This document shows positions 1-6,410 of a stretch of 8,333 nt of DNA, in pieces; the first letter of the stretch is position 1, and every line of letters begins with the position of its first letter. The translations under genes were made by a program, and so were the position numbers. The notes under the pieces are model-generated. The model saw only the letters and a program-made list of their open reading frames with translations. It made no database searches and had not been told where the DNA came from. This DNA is from an uncultured cyanobacterium (lineage in GTDB: Bacteria; Cyanobacteriota; Cyanobacteriia; CACIAM-69d), in the NCBI GenBank assembly GCA_937894105.1, contig CALCTI010000463.1:1-8333 (forward strand). Direction: 5' to 3'.

Positions 1-20
1 CACCGTTAACCTGATACGGT

Positions 21-94
21 GGCTAGGGGCTGTCATCATTTAAACTTCAAAGCCTTTCGCTGTAACGGTTTCAGCCCCTAGTCTTTTTTGTTTT
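21..94 (+). terminator. Terminator-like inverted repeat with T-rich tail
   Basis: The 10-base arm CTAGGGGCTG at 23-32 is perfectly complementary to CAGCCCCTAG at 72-81. The stem can extend by a G-T and a G-C pair to 21-83. A T-rich run (TCTTTTTTGTTTT) follows directly at 82-94. The loop is long, about 39 bases, and part of it can pair further (AAAC 42-45 with GTTT 68-71). The likely role is intrinsic termination of a plus-strand transcript entering from the left of the window. The long loop is atypical, so it could instead be the 3' end of a structured RNA whose body lies mostly outside. A second pairing, ACCGTTA at 2-8 with TAACGGT at 63-69, would compete with part of the loop. Confidence 0.45.
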
Positions 95-123
95 GAAAGG
101 GCGTGTACTCCCCACTGTATAAG
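93..123 (+). promoter_or_regulatory. Possible sigma-70-type promoter for the rRNA methyltransferase gene
   Basis: TTGAAA at 93-98 matches five of six bases of a -35 box and TATAAG at 118-123 matches five of six of a -10 box. The spacer is 19 bases, longer than the preferred 17. Transcription would begin near 130, just upstream of the candidate start codons at 142 and 178. The -35 box overlaps the end of the preceding T-rich tail, so the upstream terminator and this promoter would abut. The call rests on consensus similarity alone. Confidence 0.35.
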
Positions 124-177
124 GCTTCTGGCTCTTAATTGATGACACGCCCTAACGCAGTTTGTGGCATAAAGCCC

Positions 178-1623
178 ATGGCAAAAGCGAAAACCCAGAA
201 ACGCACCGCCCAGCATTTAGAGAAGGCCGCAACCGACTCCTCTTGGAAACAGGGGGACTTGCTTGAGTTGGCTATTGAAAGCTTGACTGACTCGGGGGAT
301 GGGCTAGGACGCTGGGGGAGTCGCGTGGTTTTCGTTCCCGATACGGTGCCGGGCGATCGCGTGGAAGTGCGCCTAACGGAGGCCAAGTCGCGCTTCGGTC
401 GAGGGCAGTTGCGCCATATACTGCTGCCCTCGCGCGAGCGGGTGCGCCCGGCGTGCATTGTGGCCGACAAGTGCGGTGGCTGCCAGTGGCAGGGGGTAAG
501 CTACGAAACCCAATTGACAGCCAAAACTCAGCATATTCGGGACGTGCTTCAACGCATCGGCGGCTTTGAAAATGTGCCCATTGCGCCGATTTTGGCTGAT
601 ATTGCTGGCGATCGCCCCGGACTGCATTACCGCAATAAATCCACCTACCCGGTCACCGCCGGTCCCAGCGCCCACACCCTTCGCGCCGGCTACTACCGCA
701 AAGGCAGCCATCAGCTGGTCAATCTCAACCAATGTCCAGTGCAGGACGATCGCCTCGATCCCCTCCTAGCCCAGGTCAAAAAAGACGCCGCCTCCCGACG
801 ATGGCAACCCTATGACGAAAAGCACCACCGGGGAGATTTGCGCCATTTAAGCCTGCGGGTAGGGCAACGCACTGGGGAAATGTTGCTCACCTTGGTGTCG
901 CGATCGCCCGATTTACCTGGACTAGAAAAACAGGCGGGGCTCTGGCTCAAGCACTTTCCCCACCTGATGGGCGTGTGCCTAAATCACCAGCCGGATCGGG
1001 GTAACCAAATTTTTGGCACCGAAACCCGCTGCATTACCGGGCAACGTTACTTAACAGAAACCTTTGCCGGGCTCAATTTTCATATTGGCTCCACCACCTT
1101 TTTCCAAATCAACACGGAACGGGCGGAGGCTTTAATTCAAGGCACCTTGCGACAGCTTCAGCTAACGGGAACAGAAACCGTCGTTGATGCCTACTGCGGC
1201 GTGGGCACCTTTACCTTGCCGATCGCCCAGCAGGTTAAACAAGCCCTGGGCATTGAATCCCACGCCGCCTCCATTGATAGCGCCTGGAGCAACGCCCGCC
1301 TTAACCACCTGGACAACGTAGACTTTCGGGTGGGCAAAGTGGAAGAATCCCTGCCCCAGCTATTACATAAGGAACAACTGCGCCCAGATGTGGTAACGCT
1401 GGATCCCCCACGCAAGGGCTGCAAACCGGCCGTGCTCGATGCCCTGCTCCAGGTCAAACCAGGGCGCATTGTGTACATCAGCTGCAAGCCCGCCACCCTA
1501 GCTCGCGACCTTAAACACCTGTCCCGGAGTTACCGCCTCGACTGGGTACAGCCCGCCGACTTTTTTCCCCAAACTCCCCACGTGGAATGCGCCGTGTGCC
1601 TGTCCCTCAAGCCCAATTTTTAG
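178..1623 (+). CDS. rlmD: 23S rRNA (uracil-C5)-methyltransferase, RlmD/RumA family
   Basis: This cytoplasmic enzyme would use S-adenosylmethionine to make 5-methyluridine in 23S rRNA. From the ATG at 178 it is 481 residues. A TRAM RNA-binding domain lies at about 23-84. The iron-sulfur cysteines C93, C99 and C102 (C-x5-C-x2-C) are followed by C186. Next come FFQIN at 308-312, the SAM-binding loop DAYCGVGTFTLP at 337-348, LDPPRKG at 408-414, the catalytic cysteine C436 in SCKPATLARD, and the general-base glutamate E470 in PHVEC. All hallmarks are intact. In-frame TTG (139) and ATG (142) would add 12-13 residues; I prefer 178 because MAKAKTQK is a typical Lys-rich leader before TRAM, but no Shine-Dalgarno decides it. 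The family is certain; the exact target uridine (E. coli RlmD U1939 or another site) is not, since specificity varies among TrmA/RlmC/RlmD relatives. It converges on the phosphatase gene. Confidence 0.93.
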   Translation: MAKAKTQKRTAQHLEKAATDSSWKQGDLLELAIESLTDSGDGLGRWGSRVVFVPDTVPGDRVEVRLTEAKSRFGRGQLRHILLPSRERVRPACIVADKCGGCQWQGVSYETQLTAKTQHIRDVLQRIGGFENVPIAPILADIAGDRPGLHYRNKSTYPVTAGPSAHTLRAGYYRKGSHQLVNLNQCPVQDDRLDPLLAQVKKDAASRRWQPYDEKHHRGDLRHLSLRVGQRTGEMLLTLVSRSPDLPGLEKQAGLWLKHFPHLMGVCLNHQPDRGNQIFGTETRCITGQRYLTETFAGLNFHIGSTTFFQINTERAEALIQGTLRQLQLTGTETVVDAYCGVGTFTLPIAQQVKQALGIESHAASIDSAWSNARLNHLDNVDFRVGKVEESLPQLLHKEQLRPDVVTLDPPRKGCKPAVLDALLQVKPGRIVYISCKPATLARDLKHLSRSYRLDWVQPADFFPQTPHVECAVCLSLKPNF

Positions 1624-1642
1624 GATCAGCACCTTGGTACCT

Positions 1643-2350
1643 TTACACTGCCAGCAGATCCTTATCCAGCACTTGGCTTTCAATTAAATCCAGCGCCGCG
1701 CCTAAATTGTCGACGATTCCATCAGGCTGAAAGGAGGTCAGCCGATTGCGATCGCGAATGCCGCTAAGTACCGCGATCGCCGGAATCTTGCCAAACCGCG
1801 CCGCCGCAATATCCGCCTCCGTATCCCCCACCATCCAAGTGTGAGGGGCTGGGGCCAACTCCTGCATCGCCGCAGCCATCAACTTCGGCTTATCGTTGGA
1901 GTCCCCAGTTTTCACATAATCATTCGCCAAACAATAGCGTCGTCCGGCGGGAAAAAAGCGCCCCAAATCATACCGCTCCAGGGCCGCGTCCAACTCCCGC
2001 ACTCGCCGCATGGTCATCACCACCAGCTCAATGCCCATCTCCTCCGCCCGCTCCAACGAGGCGATCGCCCCCGCCACTGGCTGATCGTGCACTAACTGCT
2101 CCACCTGGTGCACCGTATCCCGCCGAAGCTGAGCAAACTCCCGAGACTGGGCCGGGCTCAACCCTGATCGCTGCCCAATCTCCACCTCCGGCACCTGGGC
2201 TCGCTTCATCGCCCAAAATATCTCCTTTGACAGCTGATTAACCTTTTGACGGCGATCGCTCACGGACTCCAGGCAAAAGCAGTAAACCCGGTAGTACCGC
2301 TCCGATACGTTTATCACCGGACCGTCAAAATCAGTAATTAGTCGCAGCAT
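1643..2350 (-). CDS. HAD-superfamily hydrolase, probable phosphatase
   Basis: A 235-residue soluble protein with the four HAD motifs. Motif I is DFDGPV, with nucleophile D7 and acid/base D9. Motif II is T113 in VVMTMR. Motif III is a lysine in DYVKTGDSNDKPK, most likely K154 or K156. Motif IV is GDTEAD (175-180), binding magnesium through its aspartates. The helical insert after motif I (about 15-95) fits a C1-type cap as in phosphoglycolate phosphatase and beta-phosphoglucomutase relatives. The substrate cannot be read from the sequence; phosphoglycolate is one possibility. I chose the ATG at 2350 because it places motif I seven residues from the N-terminus, as is usual. A GTG at 2392 would add 14 residues that look non-homologous (MIGCRQSIVNLCDD). 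Its stop codon lies 19 bases from that of the rRNA methyltransferase, and no clear bidirectional terminator is visible between them. Confidence 0.85.
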   Translation of the reverse strand: MLRLITDFDGPVINVSERYYRVYCFCLESVSDRRQKVNQLSKEIFWAMKRAQVPEVEIGQRSGLSPAQSREFAQLRRDTVHQVEQLVHDQPVAGAIASLERAEEMGIELVVMTMRRVRELDAALERYDLGRFFPAGRRYCLANDYVKTGDSNDKPKLMAAAMQELAPAPHTWMVGDTEADIAAARFGKIPAIAVLSGIRDRNRLTSFQPDGIVDNLGAALDLIESQVLDKDLLAV

Positions 2351-2967
2351 ATCGTCGCATAAATTCACAATGGATTGACGGCAGCCTATCACGTTCTCCC
2401 CGCGATCTTTAAACCCCTACCAGCCGCCGTTTAAAAATTAAAAGCTCCCAGAAAGTTACATTCTGGGAGCCAAAGGGTTCGCCCATCAGAGGACAAACAT
2501 CAGAAAGAATCATAAGGTAGGATGCGCTTACCAGCACAGTGCCTTATAAAATCTGGCTCGACACTTAAGCGGCCGACTCCATTAAAAACGGTATTCATTA
2601 TGTCCAGAGCCTTTATTAAAAAACCTTAGGTGGCTCTGATTTATTACCGTTAATATTACGCCTGAGAATAAGTACTACCAATAAAATTTACGTTGTCTTT
2701 ATATTTCGAATCAACTTGAAACTATGTTCTGGTTTTGTTCATTGTCGCAACTTAAAGGAGGGCGATCGCTCATCATCATTCGGACCCAAACGATCCCCAT
2801 TTCAAGGGATTTTTGTCTGCCAGCTTATATTGATCCAGCGCCAAGAGTTCTTGAAGACTATATACGACCAAAAAAGTCGGGATTGTTTGACGCTATTTTT
2901 TAAGGCGTGATACCTTGCGTTCAATCAGTGAAATTCGGTTAGCGCGGCACGCCCCGCAAAAATCACC
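2351..2967. other. Long gene-free region between phosphatase and thrC
   Basis: About 617 bases separate the divergent phosphatase and thrC starts, and I find no convincing gene on either strand. The stretch holds a strong hairpin at 2444-2470 (listed separately). A second stem, CAGAGCC at 2605-2611 with GGCTCTG at 2632-2638, has a 20-base loop and no T-run. There is one HIP1 octamer at 2762 and an AT-rich block around 2640-2720. Promoters for both flanking genes must lie here, but I see no clear -35/-10 pair; the TTGACG at 2887 lacks a good -10 partner. The thrC leader shows no Shine-Dalgarno before the ATG at 2968. A decayed gene or an undetected small RNA is possible. Confidence 0.6.
2430..2470 (-). 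terminator. Intrinsic terminator on the minus strand
   Basis: GCTCCCAGAA at 2444-2453 and TTCTGGGAGC at 2461-2470 form a perfect 10-base stem with a 7-base loop. Read on the minus strand the stem is followed by TTTTAATTTTTAAA; on the plus strand it is followed by CAAAGGG, so it fits termination of minus-strand transcription only. No minus-strand protein gene lies upstream of it before thrC. It would therefore end a divergent untranslated transcript, or act as an attenuator in the leader of the phosphatase gene, whose start lies about 95 bases downstream. Confidence 0.55.
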
Positions 2968-4305
2968 ATGACCCAAGCTTTAGAAGCCCCGATTGCAGTT
3001 CCCGCCCAGAGCTTTATCCCCAAACTTGGCCAAGCCGGTGGGCACTTCAGCCACCTGGGCTGTAAAGAGTGCGGCGCTCAGTACGAAGCAAAAGCGATTC
3101 ACGTTTGCGAAGAGTGTTTTGGTCCTCTGGAAGTTAAGTACGATTACGATTCCCTGAAGCAGACGGTTACGCGAGAATCTATTCAAGCCGGTCCGAACTC
3201 CATTTGGCGCTATCGGGATTTTCTGCCCGTCACCAGCAAAGACCCCATCGACGTGGGCACGGGCATGACGCCTTTGCTGAAGACGGGGCGTTTGGCGCGG
3301 CGCTTGGGCTTAAAGGAGCTTTACATAAAGAACGATGCCGTTAATATGCCCACCTTGAGCTTTAAGGATCGGGTAGTATCCGTCGCCTTAACCCGCGCCA
3401 AGGAGCTGGGTTTTGATACGGTCTCTTGCGCCAGCACAGGGAATTTGGCGAACTCTACGGCGGCGCTCGCGGCCCACGCCAACCTGGACTGCTGCGTCTT
3501 TATCCCCTCTGACCTGGAGGCGGGCAAGGTGCTAGGCACCCTGATTTACGGTCCCACAGTAATGTCCGTAAAGGGCAACTACGACCAGGTGAACCGCCTG
3601 TGTTCCGAGGTGGCTAACACCCACGGCTGGGGCTTTGTCAATATCAACCTGCGCCCTTACTATTCCGAAGGGTCCAAGACCCTGGGCTACGAAGTGGCTG
3701 AGCAGTTGGGCTGGAAGTTACCGGATCACATTGTGGCTCCCTTAGCCTCGGGATCCCTATTCACCAAGATTTACAAGGGCTTCCAGGAATTTATTAAAAC
3801 TGGCTTAGTGGAAGCTAAGGACGTGCGATGCAGCGGGGCCCAAGCTCTAGGTTGCTCTCCAATTTATGAAGCCTTTAAAGAAGGTCGCGACTTTATTAAG
3901 CCCGTTAAGCCCAAGACCATTGCCAAGTCCATTGCGATCGGTAACCCCGCTGACGGTATTTACGCCGTAGAACAGGCTCGTAACACCAACGGTCATATTG
4001 AAGCGGTCACCGACGAAGAAATTATCGAGGGCATGAAGCTGCTGGCGGAAACCGAAGGGATTTTCACCGAAACCGCAGGCGGCACCACGATCGCCGTCCT
4101 CAAGAAGCTGGCGGAGCAGGGCAAAATCAACCCGGACGAAACCACCGTTGCTTACATCACCGGCAACGGGCTCAAAACCCAAGAGGCGGTCCAAAGTCGC
4201 GCCGGTGAGCCCCTCACCATCGACCCCAAACTAGACAGCTTTGAGCGAGCTTGGGAGCGGGCCCAAACTTTGGAGCGTTTGGAGTGGCAACAGGCGTCCG
4301 TTTAA
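2968..4305 (+). CDS. thrC: Threonine synthase
   Basis: This PLP enzyme converts O-phosphohomoserine and water to L-threonine and phosphate, the last step of threonine synthesis, in the cytosol. The 445-residue product is a fold-type II enzyme. An N-terminal four-cysteine knuckle (C32, C35, C47, C50) may bind zinc. The PLP lysine K133 lies in SFKDR. STGN (156-159) is the substrate-binding loop. PLASGSLFTK (258-267) lies in the usual position of the small-residue loop around the PLP phosphate, and ITGNGLK (397-403) lies near the cofactor ring. Length and motifs agree with intact cyanobacterial threonine synthases. The start is the ATG at 2968; the upstream bases (AAAAATCACC) contain no Shine-Dalgarno. 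A MoaD/ThiS-like gene starts 122 bases after its stop, with a possible promoter between. Cysteate synthase and other fold-type II lyases are conceivable alternatives, but the motif set favours ThrC. Confidence 0.93.
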   Translation: MTQALEAPIAVPAQSFIPKLGQAGGHFSHLGCKECGAQYEAKAIHVCEECFGPLEVKYDYDSLKQTVTRESIQAGPNSIWRYRDFLPVTSKDPIDVGTGMTPLLKTGRLARRLGLKELYIKNDAVNMPTLSFKDRVVSVALTRAKELGFDTVSCASTGNLANSTAALAAHANLDCCVFIPSDLEAGKVLGTLIYGPTVMSVKGNYDQVNRLCSEVANTHGWGFVNINLRPYYSEGSKTLGYEVAEQLGWKLPDHIVAPLASGSLFTKIYKGFQEFIKTGLVEAKDVRCSGAQALGCSPIYEAFKEGRDFIKPVKPKTIAKSIAIGNPADGIYAVEQARNTNGHIEAVTDEEIIEGMKLLAETEGIFTETAGGTTIAVLKKLAEQGKINPDETTVAYITGNGLKTQEAVQSRAGEPLTIDPKLDSFERAWERAQTLERLEWQQASV

Positions 4306-4343
4306 AAAAATCGCCCTTGTCCGCGCAGGCTGCGTGTAACGCC

Positions 4344-4349
4344 TATAAT
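4344..4349 (+). promoter_or_regulatory. Perfect -10 box upstream of the MoaD/ThiS-like gene
   Basis: TATAAT at 4344-4349 matches the sigma-70 -10 consensus exactly. No good -35 box sits at 16-18 bases; the nearest, TTGTCC at 4317, is 21 bases away. A start near 4356 would give a leader of about 70 bases. In that leader GCGGTG (4361-4366) can pair with CACCGC (4419-4424), just before the ATG at 4428. This may give the small gene expression independent of thrC, but the site is predicted from consensus only. Confidence 0.4.
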
Positions 4350-4427
4350 CTTGAGTCTTAGCGGTGCGCATGACGTACCCTACGGCTTTTTTCTTGCAAT
4401 TTAATCCTTTCATTTCTTCACCGCACC

Positions 4428-4703
4428 ATGGCCGTCAAAGTTTTAATTCCAACTCCCCTACAAAAATTCACCAACGACCAGGCAGAAATCCAGTGCGAAG
4501 GTGCCACGATCACGGAACTCATTGAATCCTTAGAAGCCGCCTGCCCCGGCATCAAAGCTCGCCTTTGCGATGATTCCGGCAAACTACGCCGCTTCCTGAA
4601 TGTTTATGTGGACAGCGAAGATATTCGCTTTTTGGACAATATGGATACCAAACTAGGGGACGATGCCGAAGTGAGTATTGTCCCGGCGGTGGCTGGGGGC
4701 TAA
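4428..4703 (+). CDS. MoaD/ThiS-family ubiquitin-fold protein, putative sulfur carrier
   Basis: A 91-residue protein of the beta-grasp ubiquitin-like MoaD/ThiS superfamily. It starts with the strand VKVLIPTPLQKF, has the helix ITELIESLEAACPGIKARL (28-46), the segment RFLNVYVDSEDIRFL (55-69), and LGDDAEVSIVPAVAGG at the end. The C-terminal Gly90-Gly91 is the residue pair that E1-like enzymes adenylate and convert to thiocarboxylate in MoaD, ThiS and CysO. It is therefore probably a sulfur carrier or small protein modifier. No activating enzyme or molybdopterin/thiamine gene is in view, so neither the moaD nor the thiS name is justified. The neighbour is threonine synthase, a PLP enzyme. The start ATG at 4428 lacks a Shine-Dalgarno. 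No convincing terminator follows: CAGGCT 4712-4717 can pair with AGCCTG 4735-4740, but without a T-run. Confidence 0.85.
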   Translation: MAVKVLIPTPLQKFTNDQAEIQCEGATITELIESLEAACPGIKARLCDDSGKLRRFLNVYVDSEDIRFLDNMDTKLGDDAEVSIVPAVAGG

Positions 4704-4815
4704 GGCATAGTCAGGCTAAATGCTGACCATAATGAGCCTGTCTTAAGGGTTGTCCCATGACCCGTCATAATAGGAAGACCTTTGCTAGAAGAATCTTTGC
4801 TGGAAAGTTAGTGCG

Positions 4816-5559
4816 ATGGCAGACGAAAAAGAGAACAAAGTAGCCGAGTCCCCCGAAGGCTCCCAGCCTGAGCAGAAGCCTGTACCGGAAAAAACAGCCC
4901 AGGCTGAACCGGCAGAGAAGAAAGCTGAGGATAAGGGGCAAGCAGCAGCTAAGACAGGGGACGTGAAGGCTGCGCCCAAGCCAGATAGTAAGGCTGCGCC
5001 CAAGCCAGATAGTAAGGATCCTAAGGCGGCTGACAAATCTGGCGATGTAAAGGACGCCGAGGCGAAGGCGACGACGGAAGCAAAGGGCGAAGACAAAGCG
5101 CCGGCTAAGGCTGCGTCCAAACCAGCGGAGAAAAAAGAAGCTCCTGCGAAGAAGCCAGCGGCGAAAAAGAAAGCTAAGCCTCCCAAGCTTGAAGACAAGC
5201 CCTTCAACGAGTTTATGAAGGAGCACTATTTACCGGAATTAGAAAAAGTTTTGGCTGAGCAGGGGATTGAAGATTTAACCTTATCTTTTGTGAAGGAGCC
5301 TGTGGCAGTGGGAGGATTGCCAGGGGCTGGATTGTGTTCTCAAGTGGTCGGCAACTGGTTTGGGGGCGATCGCGAATTCCGGGTTTACTTCCCAAAGGAC
5401 GACATTAAGAGCATCAAAACCTTTTCCTACGCGGAAGTGGGCTCATCCAGCAGCATTCTTGAGTCGTTCCTAATTGACGAACGAAAAGTCACCCTTGACC
5501 TGTTGGTTTCTGGTGTTGTGTTACGTCTGCAAGCGCAAAAGTGGATCGGCCGCAATTAA
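4816..5559 (+). CDS. DUF2996-type protein with a Lys/Ala/Pro-rich N-terminal arm
   Basis: A 247-residue protein in two parts. Residues 1-124 are low complexity, rich in Lys, Ala, Pro, Glu and Asp, and almost certainly disordered. They include an exact tandem duplication of KAAPKPDS (51-58 and 59-66). Residues about 125-247 form a compact domain with FNEFMKEHYLPELEK, then GLCSQVVGNWFGGDREFRVYF and the C-terminal LDLLVSGVVLRLQAQKW. I recognise this as the DUF2996 family, common in cyanobacteria and of unknown function. There is no signal peptide or membrane segment. GGAAAG at 4802-4807 is a weak Shine-Dalgarno eight bases before the ATG. A CATAAT at 4766-4771 might be a -10 box, with only a poor -35 at 4743. 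The charged arm could mediate contacts with nucleic acid, membranes or proteins, which is inference. Long open frames on the opposite strand are by-products of its composition. Confidence 0.8.
   Translation: MADEKENKVAESPEGSQPEQKPVPEKTAQAEPAEKKAEDKGQAAAKTGDVKAAPKPDSKAAPKPDSKDPKAADKSGDVKDAEAKATTEAKGEDKAPAKAASKPAEKKEAPAKKPAAKKKAKPPKLEDKPFNEFMKEHYLPELEKVLAEQGIEDLTLSFVKEPVAVGGLPGAGLCSQVVGNWFGGDREFRVYFPKDDIKSIKTFSYAEVGSSSSILESFLIDERKVTLDLLVSGVVLRLQAQKWIGRN
4966..5013 (+). repeat. Two tandem 24-base direct repeats inside the DUF2996 gene
   Basis: The 24-base unit at 4966-4989 is repeated exactly at 4990-5013, and the next four bases (AAGG) begin a third copy that diverges. Each unit encodes KAAPKPDS, so copy-number change keeps the reading frame. 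Perfect identity at synonymous positions points to a recent duplication by replication slippage. Confidence 0.9.
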
Positions 5560-5632
5560 AGCCATTTGATTTAGCCCGCTTTATCCCCAATCATCTGTCA
5601 TCCGCAACAACACTGTTTGAAAGCGTTTCCCA

Positions 5633-6352
5633 ATGTTTTACGTTCCGCCGACTAGCTGTCAAATACCGCAACTGGGAGAGCTTTACGAAAAACTATTTGG
5701 ACAGCGTCGAAATGGCAGGTTTATTGAAATTGGTGCCTATGACGGTGAAAGTTTCAGTAATACCTCATTCCTTGCGGATTTAGGGTGGCACGGCATTTAT
5801 GTGGAGCCGGTTCAGCAATATGCCCAGATCTGTGCACGGCGCCACCAAAGCTACAATATACGGCTGCTTAACTGCGCAGTGGGCGATCGCCCAGGACTGA
5901 GCTAAATTTCGGTAGGAACAGCAATTTCCTCCATGGCCGCCCACCATATTGAACAGTTCAATCAACTGGAGTGGGCTCGCGGTCACCATCAAGGCAACTT
6001 TCAGGAAGTGCACGTTGTCACTCCGCCCCAGTTGCTAAAGCTCTGTTTTGCTGACCATATCCCGGCGATCAACCTGATGGTTATCGACGTTGAAGGGTTC
6101 GAGCTGCCAATCATTAGGGCATGGGACTTTAGTCAATGTGCCCCCCAAGCCCTAATCATCGAGCTAAGGGATTTAGACACTGAATTTTCTGAAGAGATTC
6201 GTCAAGAAAGCGTCCAAATTTTAAAAATTCTGGAACAGGCTGGATACTCTATTTTTTGGCGCGATCAAACCAACGCCATTTTGACACTTTCATCTTTCCC
6301 CTCAACCTCCCCTCTTTCTACTCTCAACCAAGAGAACGCAGTCACTTTCTGA
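5633..6352 (+). pseudogene. FkbM-family methyltransferase interrupted by an in-frame stop
   Basis: Members of this family are SAM-dependent O-methyltransferases that often act on glycans or secondary metabolites. The frame begins with ATG at 5633 (MFYVPPTSCQIPQLGELYEK). It contains the SAM-binding motif FIEIGAYDGES (30-40), the acidic ribose-binding segment GIYVEPV (54-60) and NCAVGD (80-85). Codon 91 is TAA (5903-5905). The same frame then continues without shift as ISVGTAISSMAAHH through the FkbM signature VIDVEGFELPII (150-161) to a TGA at 6350. Read through, the product would be 239 residues, a normal family size. The homology-like sequence on both sides and the preserved frame indicate a single nonsense change from a sense codon (for example GAA or CAA), or a sequencing error. 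Translation of the second half from the ATG at 5933 would lack the SAM motif and probably be inactive. The natural substrate is unknown. It starts 73 bases after the DUF2996 gene. Confidence 0.75.
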
Positions 6353-6410
6353 TCAATGTTTTCAAGCAAACCGTAGGCGGTCATCCTCAGTCGTTACCCA
6401 GAGCAATCCA

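Noticed and set aside
21..81. Possible tmRNA end, suggested by GGGGCTG at 26-32
   Set aside because: No tRNA-like acceptor, T-loop or tag-coding region is visible; the repeat followed by a T-run fits a terminator better.
1622..1662. Bidirectional terminator between the two convergent genes
   Set aside because: AGGATC at 1622-1627 and GATCCT at 1657-1662 can pair, but the stem is only six bases, has a long loop and no T-run on either side.
2409..2513. 34-codon minus-strand frame beginning ATG at 2513 across the hairpin
   Set aside because: It contains the terminator stem and T-rich tail as codons and lacks a ribosome site; the hairpin explains the sequence better.
2716..2910. Open frame of 64 codons on the plus strand upstream of thrC
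   Set aside because: It needs a TTG start, has no ribosome site, and its sequence shows no recognisable family or protein-like pattern.
4428..4703. Naming the small protein moaD or thiS
   Set aside because: The fold and Gly-Gly fit both, but no MoaE, MoeB, ThiF or ThiG partner is in the window and the neighbour is threonine synthase.
4765..5226. Two long minus-strand frames opposite the DUF2996 gene, rich in Leu/Arg/Phe or Ala/Ser/Phe
   Set aside because: They are complements of the Lys/Ala/Pro-rich low-complexity arm and have no independent gene signals.
5541..5783. 80-codon plus-strand frame overlapping the start of the FkbM gene
   Set aside because: It overlaps the DUF2996 C-terminus and lies out of frame with the clear FkbM motifs; it has no family features.
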